A stretch of 64,000 bases of DNA from Chloroflexota bacterium (lineage in GTDB: Bacteria; Chloroflexota; Anaerolineae; Anaerolineales; UBA11579), in the NCBI GenBank assembly GCA_013112575.1, contig JABFGG010000012.1:1-64000 (forward strand). Reading direction: 5' to 3'. A program made the translations under genes and the position numbers. Below are positions 27,642 through 36,848 of this stretch, in pieces (the first letter of the stretch is position 1; each line of letters starts with the position of its first letter). The notes beneath the pieces were generated by a model. The model had not been told where the DNA came from, did no database searches, and saw only the letters and a list, made by a program, of their open reading frames with translations.

Positions 27642-27673
27642 AGGGCCACACATGCGTGGCCCTGTTTGTTTTT
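27642..27673. terminator. Bidirectional terminator
   Basis: Eight-pair stem (27642-27649 with 27656-27663), six-base loop, then a T-rich tail. It separates the CADD-like gene from the convergent M24 gene. Confidence 0.8.
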
Positions 27674-27683
27674 AAAAGATATG

Positions 27684-28877
27684 CTAAGCGGGGATTGTGA
27701 GGCTTTCCAGGTCGCGGGGATAATAAGTCATGATCTCAATGCCATCTTCGGTGATGGCCACTGTATCTGAATGGCTGAAACCACCCAATTCGGGGTGATA
27801 TAAACCGGGCTCGATGGTGAACACCATGCCCGGCTGCATGATAGTGTCATCGCCAATGTCCATAAAAGGCCCTTCGTGGTATCGAAGGCCAATCGCATGC
27901 CCCACGTGATGTTTCCAATAAGGCATCAGATCGTGTTTATCAAAGTATCTCCGTACAGCCTCATCCACAACCGAACAAGGGGCACCGGGTTGCATGGCCT
28001 GGAAAGATGCATCCTGTAAAGCCACCATATGATCGAAGAAACGCTGTTGGTCATTTGTAGCCTTTCCAATGATCATGGTGCGTTCCAACTCCGAGTTGTA
28101 GCCCCATACCGGCGCGTTGGCTCCGGTGACAAGTACGTCGCCCGCCTGAAAGATAATGTTATTAGAGAGTGCATGAGGAATGGCAGAATTGCGTCCGATC
28201 TGCCCCCGATAACCTGCACTGGCCCCATCAGAGAAGTAACTCTGGGCACGATAGATAGGGCCGATGGTATCTAACATCCTCAGTGTGGCTTCGTTGCTTG
28301 CCCGCAGGCTCACTTCCGTTTCTGTGGCACCAACTTTTGTGTACCTTTGTAGAAGAACATGGGCCAGATGCCCCCATTTGACGCTTTCCCGAATCAAGTT
28401 GAGTTCGGCCTGGCTCTTGATCATCATTTGATCTTCAACGAAAGCTGTGACCTGGTTGGGTGTAGTTCCCAATAACTCGCTGAGACTTGGACCACGGTAA
28501 CCCATTATCCAGGGATAACCATCATGATCGGCACCGGTATTGCCTTCAATGCCCATATCTCTTAGCATTTCGCTAAAAAGAACCATGGGGTGAGGATCAA
28601 AAGGGTATTCGAGATAATGATCGACGCGGTCGATCATTGAAAGTGATTGGGCATGTTCCACCTCCAAGCGCGGCACAAACAAGCCTCTTTCTCCATGGGC
28701 ATTCATCACAAAGGCAATAGGGCGTTCGGTAGGGATAAAAGCAAAGCCACTGTAATACAAAATGTAATGGCTCTCGAAGAGAACAACTCCAGAGAGCTCT
28801 TCCATCTGGATGTACTCCAGAAGCTTTTCGCTGCGTGTTTCAAATTCCTGGGCAGATATTTTGATACTTGTAATCAT
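27684..28877 (-). CDS. M24 family (Xaa-Pro peptidase/creatinase-like) protein with altered metal site
   Basis: 397 residues. A creatinase N-terminal domain (about 1-150) precedes the pita-bread fold. The central HHVGHAIGL and YHEGPF motifs are there, but metal ligands look replaced: the first Asp (here near GANAPVWGY) is missing, the second is Glu in SELERT, and the final EDxV-like position reads HSDTV. Creatinase itself has no metal, so this may be a creatinase-type enzyme rather than a true aminopeptidase. A TATAAT at 28904-28909 precedes it on the minus strand. Confidence 0.8.
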   Translation of the reverse strand: MITSIKISAQEFETRSEKLLEYIQMEELSGVVLFESHYILYYSGFAFIPTERPIAFVMNAHGERGLFVPRLEVEHAQSLSMIDRVDHYLEYPFDPHPMVLFSEMLRDMGIEGNTGADHDGYPWIMGYRGPSLSELLGTTPNQVTAFVEDQMMIKSQAELNLIRESVKWGHLAHVLLQRYTKVGATETEVSLRASNEATLRMLDTIGPIYRAQSYFSDGASAGYRGQIGRNSAIPHALSNNIIFQAGDVLVTGANAPVWGYNSELERTMIIGKATNDQQRFFDHMVALQDASFQAMQPGAPCSVVDEAVRRYFDKHDLMPYWKHHVGHAIGLRYHEGPFMDIGDDTIMQPGMVFTIEPGLYHPELGGFSHSDTVAITEDGIEIMTYYPRDLESLTIPA

Positions 28878-29027
28878 GGAATATTCCTCAACCTTTTAGT
28901 ACGATTATATCGGCTTCTAACAAGCAAAATTTGTTTGCTATCGTATAATATGTCTGGACAGCATGGTTAGAAATTTTTTTGCGTGGTGTCTATACTTTAC
29001 GCAATCGCCTGATTGGAGGCGCTATCA

Positions 29028-29444
29028 ATGAAGAAAGATTTTGTGAAAGATTGGATGACGACTGATCCCATCACCATCTCTCCCAAAACCCATATAAGCG
29101 AAGCGTATGATCTGATGCAGCGCTACAATGTTCGCCGGCTGCCCGTGGTTGAGAATGAGAAAGTGGTGGGGATCATCAGCTTTGGTGATGTGCGTGAGGC
29201 GGGACCCTCTGACGCTTCTTCTTTGACCAAATATGAAGTGGATTTTTTGGTCGCAAAGTTGACGGTTGAAGAAATCATGACCCAGTCCCCCAAGACTTTG
29301 TCCAAGGATGCCAGTCTACATGACGCGGCGCAACTTATGCTGGATAATAAGATCGGCGGTTTGCCGGTTCTTGATGGGGATAAATTAGTGGGCATGGTCA
29401 CGGAATCAGATGTGTTCCGGGCAGTACTTGAGGTTTGCGGATAG
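29028..29444 (+). CDS. CBS-domain pair protein
   Basis: 138 residues, two CBS domains (about 10-60 and 80-138) with VKDWMTTDPITISPKT and EEIMTQSPKTLSKDASL as repeat starts. Such modules bind adenosyl nucleotides and regulate partner proteins; the partner is unknown. The start ATG follows a GGAGG; an upstream in-frame codon at 29013 has none. A TATAAT at 28944-28949 may be its -10. Confidence 0.88.
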   Translation: MKKDFVKDWMTTDPITISPKTHISEAYDLMQRYNVRRLPVVENEKVVGIISFGDVREAGPSDASSLTKYEVDFLVAKLTVEEIMTQSPKTLSKDASLHDAAQLMLDNKIGGLPVLDGDKLVGMVTESDVFRAVLEVCG

Positions 29445-29470
29445 ACTCTGTTCCATTAAATTAATAAGAA

Positions 29471-29500
29471 AACGCTCCGGCATTTTGCCGGAGCGTTTTT
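29471..29500. terminator. Bidirectional terminator
   Basis: A 12-pair GC-rich stem (29471-29482 and 29486-29497) with a three-base loop and a T tail, between the CBS gene and the convergent phosphatase gene. Confidence 0.9.
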
Positions 29501-29514
29501 AGTTCAGAGTATTG

Positions 29515-30333
29515 TCAGTCAATATGTGCGATCGAGACGCCGATATTATCTTTACCGCCATAGTTATTGGCTGCTTCGATTAAATTGACGCTGATGTCTT
29601 CAAGGCTGCTGTCTTCGCCAAGTAGGGCGGCCAACTCTTTGGGATTAGTGATCATTTCCCAAAGCCCATCGCTGCAACACAGCAAACGGTCGCCATCTTC
29701 TAGTTCCTGGCGATAGGTATCTACGGTGACGTCTGATTGGTGGCCTAAGGCTCGGGTAATGACATTGCGTTGGGGGTGCGTGAAATAAGCGCTCTCATCT
29801 ACTGCGCCACGCGCCACCAATTCGGCCACGTAAGAGTGGTCGGTGGTAATTCTTTCCAACTCGCCATCACGCAGTAAATAGGTACGGCTGTCGCCCACGT
29901 TGGCGATCACGGCTGTCTTGTTCCAGATGATGGCGCAAGTTACAGTGCTGCCCAGGTTACCGGCATTATCTTGATGAGATTGCGCATAGTCAAAGATGGT
30001 GCTGTTGGCAGCCTGGATGGCGCCGACCAGTTTATTTTCCAGATACTCAAGAAAAGGATCGTCTTCGGTATCAACTTCTTCGAGTGTTATCGGTTGGGTA
30101 GCTTCTTGTTCATCTGTTTCCAGAACGTGCTCTAAAGTGGCTCGCATGGTCTCAATGGCCAGATCGCTGGCAACTTCGCCGGCGCTGTGCCCGCCAATGC
30201 CATCGGCAACCACAATGAAAGCCATGGCTGTGCCGAGTTCTTCGGGGCGTACGTAAGCAAACACCGAGTCTTCATTGTTCTGATATTTAAGTCCCTGGTC
30301 TGTGTTCGCAAAAACTTTGATGTTCAAGGTCAT
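29515..30333 (-). CDS. PP2C-type serine/threonine phosphatase
   Basis: 272 residues with the PP2C metal-binding motifs: NEDSVFAY, VADGIGGH, GDSRTYLL, SDGLWEMI and GKDNIGVSI, complete from N- to C-terminus, so probably active. It may oppose the FHA kinase at 51944; that link is an inference. Its promoter lies at 30377-30405. Confidence 0.92.
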   Translation of the reverse strand: MTLNIKVFANTDQGLKYQNNEDSVFAYVRPEELGTAMAFIVVADGIGGHSAGEVASDLAIETMRATLEHVLETDEQEATQPITLEEVDTEDDPFLEYLENKLVGAIQAANSTIFDYAQSHQDNAGNLGSTVTCAIIWNKTAVIANVGDSRTYLLRDGELERITTDHSYVAELVARGAVDESAYFTHPQRNVITRALGHQSDVTVDTYRQELEDGDRLLCCSDGLWEMITNPKELAALLGEDSSLEDISVNLIEAANNYGGKDNIGVSIAHID

Positions 30334-30376
30334 TGTCTAGGCGGGTGCAATAGTGGATGCGGCCAAACTGCCCTGC

Positions 30377-30405
30377 ATTATAAGGGAACTTAGGCTGCTT
30401 GGCAA
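30377..30405 (-). promoter_or_regulatory. Sigma-70-type promoter of the PP2C gene
   Basis: On the minus strand TTGCCA (30400-30405), 17 bases, then TATAAT (30377-30382). The leader is about 40 bases. Confidence 0.7.
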
Positions 30406-30423
30406 TTCAGTGATCTGCTAGCC

Positions 30424-31707
30424 TTAGTCGAGCAGCCAATCCACGAATTTCTCGAAGCGCGTTTCAGGTGTTTCGCCTATGACATCTTCCGTCTGGCCAT
30501 TGACCAGAGTCTCATAAGTAAGTCCCTCGATCTCATAATGACAGACCCATATCGGCAAAAGAACCAGTTTAAATGACTCAACGTGAATGTCGGTCGACAA
30601 AACCGTCAAATCCTGGACACTGCCACTCATGCTGTTCTTGACCATACGACGCCCAAGCGCCAATGCTTTTTGGCGAGCAAATAGCGCCGCATTTGAAAGT
30701 TTGATCTGGTAGGTCTCGGCCAGCCAATTGGCAATATATTTCGAATCGTAGGCGATGACCTCTTTCAAGTTATAGCCTGGTAGCAGATCGTCAAAATGTG
30801 GGGGTTGGGGGTTGCTGGCGGGGACGAGGATATCGTCGTAGAAAACCGGTTTGTCTCCACTTACGGCCAGGGTATTGTGGCTTGAACCTGAATAGGTATG
30901 ACCCTTCCAATTCAATAATCCACCAATGTCAAAGGTCCACACTGGTAAATAAATACCCTGAACAGACTTTATCCTGCCGCGGCCCTTAACCTTTTGTTGG
31001 CGCAACCATTGTTTGAGTATCTCGACAGTTCGGTCCCGGTCAAACTGGAAGGGGATGATGCCTTCTGGAGGGATATATTCGGCTTCGTCGGTCTTGTCGG
31101 CAGCATAGGTTGATTCGCAATGAGGGCAGGTAGCGGAAATCGTTTCGGGCGTCAATACGAACTTAGCTCCACAGCCATCGCAGTCGAAGGTGCGCATCAT
31201 GACGGCTTTATTGTGGCCGCGGGCTGTCGCCATGCTGAGGAGGAAACTCTGCTCAGCCAGTTCGCCAATCGATTCCTGTTCATCTTCGCGTGAGCGGCAA
31301 TACTCACAGGTCAGGCTCTGTCCATCCGGAGTGAAGACCATGCGGCTGCCACAATTCGGGCACTCAAAGCGGTCCGCAGTTGTTTCTTGTACTTCACCAC
31401 TGCGCACGGGATGGATGTGATGATCCGGGTCGATGATGGCATTTTGGGCCAGCTTGCCATCTAAAACAGCGATACTCAATTGGGCACGCTGGTGGCGCGG
31501 GTTGGCAGCCAAAACACTTTCCAGATATTCGCGTTTTTCTGCAGTTTCCTCACTGATCTGGCTGAGCCAAAACCAGGCATCCTCGCGTTGTGCGTGAGTG
31601 TTTTCGGTGCGCAACACCCACTCCAAATAGTGGCGCGCCTGATCCACATCGCCGGCCTTAGCCGAGGCGATGCCGCGCACGAGTAATCGTCTTGTGCTCT
31701 CTGCCAT
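30424..31707 (-). CDS. Zinc-ribbon protein with N-terminal helical repeat
   Basis: 427 residues from the ATG at 31707 (AGG site seven bases upstream; the longer frame to 31734 lacks one). The N-terminal ~80 residues look like a tetratricopeptide-like helical segment. Two zinc ribbons follow (FECPNCGSRMVFT...CEYC; CDGCGAKFVLT...CPHC), then a ~230-residue domain with tryptophan/aromatic strands (GIYLPVWTFD; LLPIWVCHYEIEG) that may be beta-rich. Resembles uncharacterised zinc-ribbon proteins of Chloroflexota. Function unknown. Confidence 0.72.
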   Translation of the reverse strand: MAESTRRLLVRGIASAKAGDVDQARHYLEWVLRTENTHAQREDAWFWLSQISEETAEKREYLESVLAANPRHQRAQLSIAVLDGKLAQNAIIDPDHHIHPVRSGEVQETTADRFECPNCGSRMVFTPDGQSLTCEYCRSREDEQESIGELAEQSFLLSMATARGHNKAVMMRTFDCDGCGAKFVLTPETISATCPHCESTYAADKTDEAEYIPPEGIIPFQFDRDRTVEILKQWLRQQKVKGRGRIKSVQGIYLPVWTFDIGGLLNWKGHTYSGSSHNTLAVSGDKPVFYDDILVPASNPQPPHFDDLLPGYNLKEVIAYDSKYIANWLAETYQIKLSNAALFARQKALALGRRMVKNSMSGSVQDLTVLSTDIHVESFKLVLLPIWVCHYEIEGLTYETLVNGQTEDVIGETPETRFEKFVDWLLD

Positions 31708-31751
31708 ATTTTTTCCTGTTATCGTTTCCCCCATTTTACTATTTGATGGGT

Positions 31752-32009
31752 CTACATTTCAGCTAATTTGGCTTCAAGTTCTCTGCGGGAAGGCTCAGTC
31801 ATCGTGCTGCCATCCGGAAAGATGATGGTGGGTACACTGCGGCTACCCCCATTAACTTCCAATACTATTTGTTCTGCGTCCTTATTCCCATCAATATCAA
31901 TATCGACATAGTCAATCTCGTTCTTTTTAAGCACGAGTCTGGAGCGATGGCAATCTCCGCACCAAGCGGTGCCATAGAGGGTAATCTTTTCAGGGGTTGA
32001 TTGGGTCAT
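31752..32009 (-). CDS. Glutaredoxin-family (mycoredoxin-like) protein
   Basis: 85 residues with a CGDC redox site near the N-terminus, the cis-Pro loop SVPTIIF and the PDGST region of the mycoredoxin/NrdH group. A small dithiol reductant; partner unknown. It follows the CoxE-like gene with no shared control visible. Confidence 0.88.
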   Translation of the reverse strand: MTQSTPEKITLYGTAWCGDCHRSRLVLKKNEIDYVDIDIDGNKDAEQIVLEVNGGSRSVPTIIFPDGSTMTEPSRRELEAKLAEM

Positions 32010-32101
32010 AGTAGTCTCCTCAGCAACGATGTTATTACTTTGATGGTTTTGTAAGGTCGTCTCTTACAAGTTGGTTTGTTTGCTCAAAGGACTGCGAGAA
32101 C

Positions 32102-33475
32102 CTAATTTAGTAATTTTTCAACGGCGTTAGTTAATTCGCTCAGGGTGCTGGCACGCAGGATGTCGTTGCAATAAGGTGCGTATTTCCACATGTCCGAGTC
32201 CCCTGTACCCCATTGCGTTTGGGGTTCCGGGTTGATCCAGATGGCGCGGCGACTGCGACGGGCCATGGTTCGGAATGTCTCTGCTTGAGGGTCGTTGTAG
32301 TTGTTGCGTCCGTCCCCAACCATGATAAGGGTTGTGCGGCTGTCGATAGTGTCCATGTAATCACTGTTGAAATTGCGTAGGGCGTAACCCAGATCCGTGC
32401 TGTAGTAACCGGGAGGCATGCGCACCAAAACACTATCTACTGCCTCGTTGGCTTGCTTGCCCACAAAGTCAGGGGTGATGAATTCCAGGTGGTCGATAAA
32501 GGCAAAGGCATTGGTCTTGCTGATGAGGTCTTGCATGGCATGCAGGAGGGTCAGCATCAACTCTGAACAATAACGCATAGACGTGCTGATGTCGCAAATC
32601 ACAACCAGTTTTGGTTTAAGGTTGCGATCTTTGTACTTGATCTCAAAAGGAACCCCGCCGTGTTTCAAATTGGAACGAATGGTGGCTTTGGGGTCAAGCT
32701 GGCCGCTTTTGGCGCGTTTCTGCCGCAAGGATACGCGGCTGCGCAAGATGGCTGCCAGACGTCGGACCTCTTCACGCAAGATCTTCATGTCTTTGTCAGA
32801 CAAGGCGTTAAAGGGGCGGTTCATCAACTGGTCGATACCGTCTTCGCGATTTGGCTCAGTCAAGTTCTCAGCGATGCGGGAACCTACGTATTGGCGAATC
32901 TGTTCACGGATGGCATCCAGATTCTGATCCATCAGGTAACCCATCTGCTGCAGGCGTTCCTCGTCCATGCCCAGCTCGCGGAGGGTTTCCATTAATTCTT
33001 GCAAGGCTTCCTGCACTTGCTGGAACTGCAAAGCTTGCTCCATGCGGCGCGACATCCAGTCTTGATAGTGTAGGTCATCGGCCTGGCTGACGCCCACCAT
33101 TTGGCCTAATTGCTCTAGCTCTTCCTGACTGAGTTCTTCGCCTCTCGCCAGCCGTTCCAGCATTTCCTGTAGACGCTCGTTCATCTGCCGGATAGCTTCT
33201 GCCAGCTTATCAGCCTCCTCAGGCGAAAGGTCCTGCAAAAGATCCATTAAAGGCGGCGATGTGTTGGCGTCAAAGAAGAGGGGGAAAAGCTCGTCAAAGC
33301 TATCCAGATCTGCGGCGTCTTTGACCAGGGTGGCGCGCAAGCTCAAACGGAACTGGTTGCGGTCCTGGATGCCCAGTTTTTCAATAGCCTTGAAGGCGTC
33401 GGCGGTTTCTGCCAGGCTGACGCGCACACCCATGGTGCGTAATGCCGAGATGAATTTAACAACGCGTTCTTGCAT
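32102..33475 (-). CDS. VWA domain containing CoxE-like protein
   Basis: 457 residues. The C-terminal half is a VWA domain with a DISTS MIDAS motif (LVVICDISTSM), and the N-terminal part contains a long predicted coiled coil (about 100-200, rich in Glu/Gln/Leu). CoxE-like proteins work with a CoxD/MoxR AAA+ ATPase in the insertion of metal or sulfur into molybdenum hydroxylases. No such hydroxylase gene lies within the window. The partner ATPase is at 33717-34679. Confidence 0.88.
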   Translation of the reverse strand: MQERVVKFISALRTMGVRVSLAETADAFKAIEKLGIQDRNQFRLSLRATLVKDAADLDSFDELFPLFFDANTSPPLMDLLQDLSPEEADKLAEAIRQMNERLQEMLERLARGEELSQEELEQLGQMVGVSQADDLHYQDWMSRRMEQALQFQQVQEALQELMETLRELGMDEERLQQMGYLMDQNLDAIREQIRQYVGSRIAENLTEPNREDGIDQLMNRPFNALSDKDMKILREEVRRLAAILRSRVSLRQKRAKSGQLDPKATIRSNLKHGGVPFEIKYKDRNLKPKLVVICDISTSMRYCSELMLTLLHAMQDLISKTNAFAFIDHLEFITPDFVGKQANEAVDSVLVRMPPGYYSTDLGYALRNFNSDYMDTIDSRTTLIMVGDGRNNYNDPQAETFRTMARRSRRAIWINPEPQTQWGTGDSDMWKYAPYCNDILRASTLSELTNAVEKLLN

Positions 33476-33716
33476 GATCGTAGGCTAGGGTTGTGGGTAG
33501 AGGAGGCGCAATTGTTTAGTGTGTTTGTTGCTCGCGGTGAGGGATGGAATCGGTGAAGAGGTAAGGAGGGAATCAGGCTGGGATGTTGACTTCTGGGTTA
33601 TTCTGCTCATCAGGTTTAGATATACAAAGATTGTCCTGTTTCCTGGTTACTAATAACTAATTACTGATAACTATGCGATTCTCAAATAAGCACCAATATG
33701 TAACGCTCAAGGCGTT
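33476..33716. other. Intergenic stretch between CoxE- and CoxD-like genes
   Basis: 241 bases without a recognisable gene. It has a G-rich half and an AT-rich end carrying the CTAATAACTAATT word (33650-33662) that also occurs at 37391-37403. No clear promoter for the CoxE-like gene was found. Confidence 0.4.
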
Positions 33717-34679
33717 TCAGTTTTGCCAGCGAATGCCGCCGATGAGGTCATCTTCATCCGGGTTCATGGGTTCGCCGGTCAGTTGGCGTAGGCGACGCTG
33801 GGCCTTGGAGAGGTCGCTTTCGTGTTTGAGCAGGATACTCATGGTGTTTTCCAGCGTCTTGGAATCAATTGAATTTGAATTAAGAGCTACAAGAGCCTTG
33901 GCCCAGTCGAGGGTTTCACTGATGCTGGGTGATTTGCGCAGGTCCATGCCTCGCAAGCGTTGCACGACTTCTACGGCCTGGCGCGCCAGCTTGGGTTCCA
34001 GCTCCGGTACCTTGAGCTGCACCACATTCAGTTCCTGGTCAATGCTCGGGTAATCGATGAAGAGATACAGACAACGGCGTTTGAGCGCTTCGCTGAGTTC
34101 ACGCGTGTTGTTGCTAGTCAGCACCACAAGGGGGATGTGCTTAGCGGCAATCGTGCCCAGTTCGGGGATGCTGATTTGGAAATCACTTAATACTTCCAAT
34201 AAGAAAGCCTCGAACTCCGCATCGGCACGGTCAATCTCATCAATCAGCAAGACGGTCGGTTGGTCGTTGATGATGGCCTTCAGCAAAGGACGTTGCAGCA
34301 AGAAGCGCATAGAGAAGAATACATCTTCTTCTTGTGCAAGCCGGTCGGCGGCTTCGGTCAGGTTGCCCGCCCCGGACAAAGTGTCGTTCAGTTTTTCGCG
34401 CAGCAATTGCGTGTATAGCATTTGTTTGGCGTATTCCCACTCATACAATGCCTTGGTTTCATCTAGCCCTTCGTAGCATTGCAGGCGAATGAGTTCGCGG
34501 CCTGTAGCTTGTGCAATGGCTTTGGCAAGTTCGGTTTTGCCCACGCCTGCAGGGCCTTCGGTTAGTAAGGGCTTGCCGATCTCCTGGCTGAGATACATAA
34601 TGGTGGCGATCTCATCGCTGGCGATATATTGTTGTTGGTTTAGGGCTTGTTTTACGTCCTGGGTGTTTTTGAAGGTCAT
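33717..34679 (-). CDS. MoxR/CoxD-like AAA+ ATPase
   Basis: 320 residues from the ATG at 34679 (GGAG upstream); the in-frame TTG at 34691 is not preferred. Walker A is EGPAGVGKTE (G42-T49), Walker B around LIDEIDRAD, sensor TSNNTRELSEALKRR. It is the natural partner of the CoxE-like VWA protein. The genes are in the same direction, separated by 241 bases. Confidence 0.9.
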   Translation of the reverse strand: MTFKNTQDVKQALNQQQYIASDEIATIMYLSQEIGKPLLTEGPAGVGKTELAKAIAQATGRELIRLQCYEGLDETKALYEWEYAKQMLYTQLLREKLNDTLSGAGNLTEAADRLAQEEDVFFSMRFLLQRPLLKAIINDQPTVLLIDEIDRADAEFEAFLLEVLSDFQISIPELGTIAAKHIPLVVLTSNNTRELSEALKRRCLYLFIDYPSIDQELNVVQLKVPELEPKLARQAVEVVQRLRGMDLRKSPSISETLDWAKALVALNSNSIDSKTLENTMSILLKHESDLSKAQRRLRQLTGEPMNPDEDDLIGGIRWQN

Positions 34680-34777
34680 ATAAGGCTCCAACAGGAGGGT
34701 GAAAGTACCGGTAAGTTGAGGGGTTACTCGATTATACCTGAGCGCTATTGAGCATCTGTTAAGGGAGAATTAGTTGC

Positions 34778-35887
34778 TTAGACCGCGCAGTTATTGCCGC
34801 CCGCTTCAAGCTGGGTGGGGTCACCCTCGGGCCACACGCCCATTTCGTTAAACTGCACCACGTAGAGGTGGTTGGGCGGTGTGGGTGGGATGCGTCCCAA
34901 CACCCAGGTCACAAAATCATCTTCACTGGACTTGAGAATCTCCACATTCTCAACTGCTTCGCCCAGGGTAGCTACGATGGCTTGCCTATCAAACGGGATC
35001 GGTTGGCTGGTATGGCAAGCCAGGATGAGGGTGTCTTGCGGAAGTTCAGAGAGCTGCTGCAAGGAATTGTACAAGGCCCGAGCGCGTTGTTCACTTTCTT
35101 GAGGGCTGGCTTTCAGGTCTGGTCGCCCCACGCTATTGGTGAACAAGGTGTCACCAGTGAACAAGGCTTCGTCATCCAACAGCAGGCTGATAGCTTCAAA
35201 AGTGTGGCCGGGGGTGTGCATGACTTTGAGCAACGAATCACCAAATTCTATAACATCCCCCTTTTTGAGGCTGGGATGTTCGAATTTGGTGCGCTCTTGC
35301 TCTGGGAGATAGTGTTTGGCTCCAGTTTGTACGGCCAGTAAACGCCCGCGACTGAGATGGTCGGCGTGTACGTGTGTGTCAATGATGGAAGTGATCTGCC
35401 AGCCGTTTTGACCGGCTAGCTCTACGTAAAGCTCAGGGTCTACAGAAGGATCAATAACTACAGCTTGATTGCCGGAACCAACTAGATAGGAAAGACAGCC
35501 TTTGCCTGTGCGTCGTATTTGAATGACTTTGGCAGTGCTTTTCATGAGAGGAACTTCTGCCAGGTTCCAGGCCAGACTCCACCACTGCATGCCACCAGTT
35601 AGTGACATGGCTTCAATATCGCGCGAGCGCAAATAGCTCACCACGGCTTTAGATGTTTGACCCACGTAACATACAGCGACAACAGGATTGCGATTTAGCG
35701 GCTGATAATCTGCCAATGCGCCAGCTTGGCCGAACTTGATCGAGTTGTATACGTCGATGTTCTTGCTGCCGGGGATGTGCCAACTCTGGTAGTCTGCTTC
35801 CGGACGGATATCGATGACGTCAACATCTTTCCCCTCATCCAGCCAGGCGCGCAAAGTACCAGGATCAATTTCTGATTGAGTTGCCAT
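34778..35887 (-). CDS. Rhodanese-MBL-fold fusion protein
   Basis: 369 residues. The N-terminal rhodanese domain has its Cys at C73 (VCYVGQTS) and is followed by a metallo-beta-lactamase domain with H172-x-H-x-D-H177 and downstream TPGH and GD motifs. Rhodanese-MBL proteins oxidise persulfides (ETHE1-like) or shuttle sulfane sulfur. The order here is rhodanese first, the reverse of many fusions. The upstream HDAC-family gene is 20 bases away. Confidence 0.88.
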   Translation of the reverse strand: MATQSEIDPGTLRAWLDEGKDVDVIDIRPEADYQSWHIPGSKNIDVYNSIKFGQAGALADYQPLNRNPVVAVCYVGQTSKAVVSYLRSRDIEAMSLTGGMQWWSLAWNLAEVPLMKSTAKVIQIRRTGKGCLSYLVGSGNQAVVIDPSVDPELYVELAGQNGWQITSIIDTHVHADHLSRGRLLAVQTGAKHYLPEQERTKFEHPSLKKGDVIEFGDSLLKVMHTPGHTFEAISLLLDDEALFTGDTLFTNSVGRPDLKASPQESEQRARALYNSLQQLSELPQDTLILACHTSQPIPFDRQAIVATLGEAVENVEILKSSEDDFVTWVLGRIPPTPPNHLYVVQFNEMGVWPEGDPTQLEAGGNNCAV

Positions 35888-35907
35888 GGGTTTCTCCTGC
35901 TGTGTTG

Positions 35908-36834
35908 TTACTTTTGGCCAATAAGGAATTGTAACCGATGTGCAAATTCGCCTGCAATGCGAATGGTTTGGGCGTGAATGTCCACGATATCTTCAACGTT
36001 TTCGGCATAGCCCCCAGCCATAACAACGGCGACTGGCAGATTGGCATCCATGCAGGTTTGCAAAACAAGCTGGTCGCGCTTGGCTAGTCCTTCCATGGAT
36101 AAAGCTAACCTGCCCAGCCTATCACCTTCAAAGGGGTCTGCCCCCGAGAGGTAGATCACAAGCTCGGCGTTTGCCAGTTGAATGGCTTGTTGCAGACCGC
36201 TGTCGAGCATATTGATATATTCAACATCACCAGTACCATCCGGCAGACTGATGTCCAGGTCGCTGGCTTCTTTGCGAAAGGGGAAGTTCTTCTCTCCGTG
36301 AATACTGAAGGTAAAGATGCTGTCGTCATCTTGCAAGATGGCTGCTGTGCCGTTGCCTTGATGCACGTCACAATCGATGACAAGCACACGGTTTGCCAGT
36401 CCCTCAGCTTGCATGACGCGGCCCGCAACGGCGGCATCATTAAAGACACAGAAGCCCTCTCCATGCTGTTGGCCTGCGTGATGTGTGCCGCCAGCCAGAT
36501 TGATGGCGACACCATCTTCGAGGGCGGCGCGGCAAGCGGCAATGGTGCTGCCCACAGAACGGCGTGAGCGCTCGACCAACTCTGGTGACCATGGAAAGCC
36601 CATGCGCCTGATCTCCTGCTCACTGAGTGTGCCCTGTTTGACTTTTTCTATATATTCCCTCTCGTGGGCCAGGGCTAACTGTTCGTCTGTGGCAGGTTCT
36701 GGTATATGCAGGTCTTCCGTTTTGACAATGCCTCGATCTACGATAGCCTGCCGCAAGCGCTTATATTTACTGATAGGGAAGCGATGCATCTCGGGCAACG
36801 GGAAGGTGAAGAGGTCGTGATAATAGACCTTCAT
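35908..36834 (-). CDS. HDAC-family hydrolase (first copy)
   Basis: 308 residues. Histone deacetylase superfamily signatures: GGTHHAGQQHGEGFCVFND, the zinc ligands in DCDVHQGNGT and a downstream SGADPFEGDRLG. Bacterial members deacetylate acetylpolyamines, acetyl-proteins or acetoin-related substrates. No histone substrate is implied. Lies in a run nitroreductase-HDAC-rhodanese with small gaps. A second copy sits at 39020-40045. Confidence 0.9.
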   Translation of the reverse strand: MKVYYHDLFTFPLPEMHRFPISKYKRLRQAIVDRGIVKTEDLHIPEPATDEQLALAHEREYIEKVKQGTLSEQEIRRMGFPWSPELVERSRRSVGSTIAACRAALEDGVAINLAGGTHHAGQQHGEGFCVFNDAAVAGRVMQAEGLANRVLVIDCDVHQGNGTAAILQDDDSIFTFSIHGEKNFPFRKEASDLDISLPDGTGDVEYINMLDSGLQQAIQLANAELVIYLSGADPFEGDRLGRLALSMEGLAKRDQLVLQTCMDANLPVAVVMAGGYAENVEDIVDIHAQTIRIAGEFAHRLQFLIGQK

Positions 36835-36848
36835 CTTTCAGATGGTGT

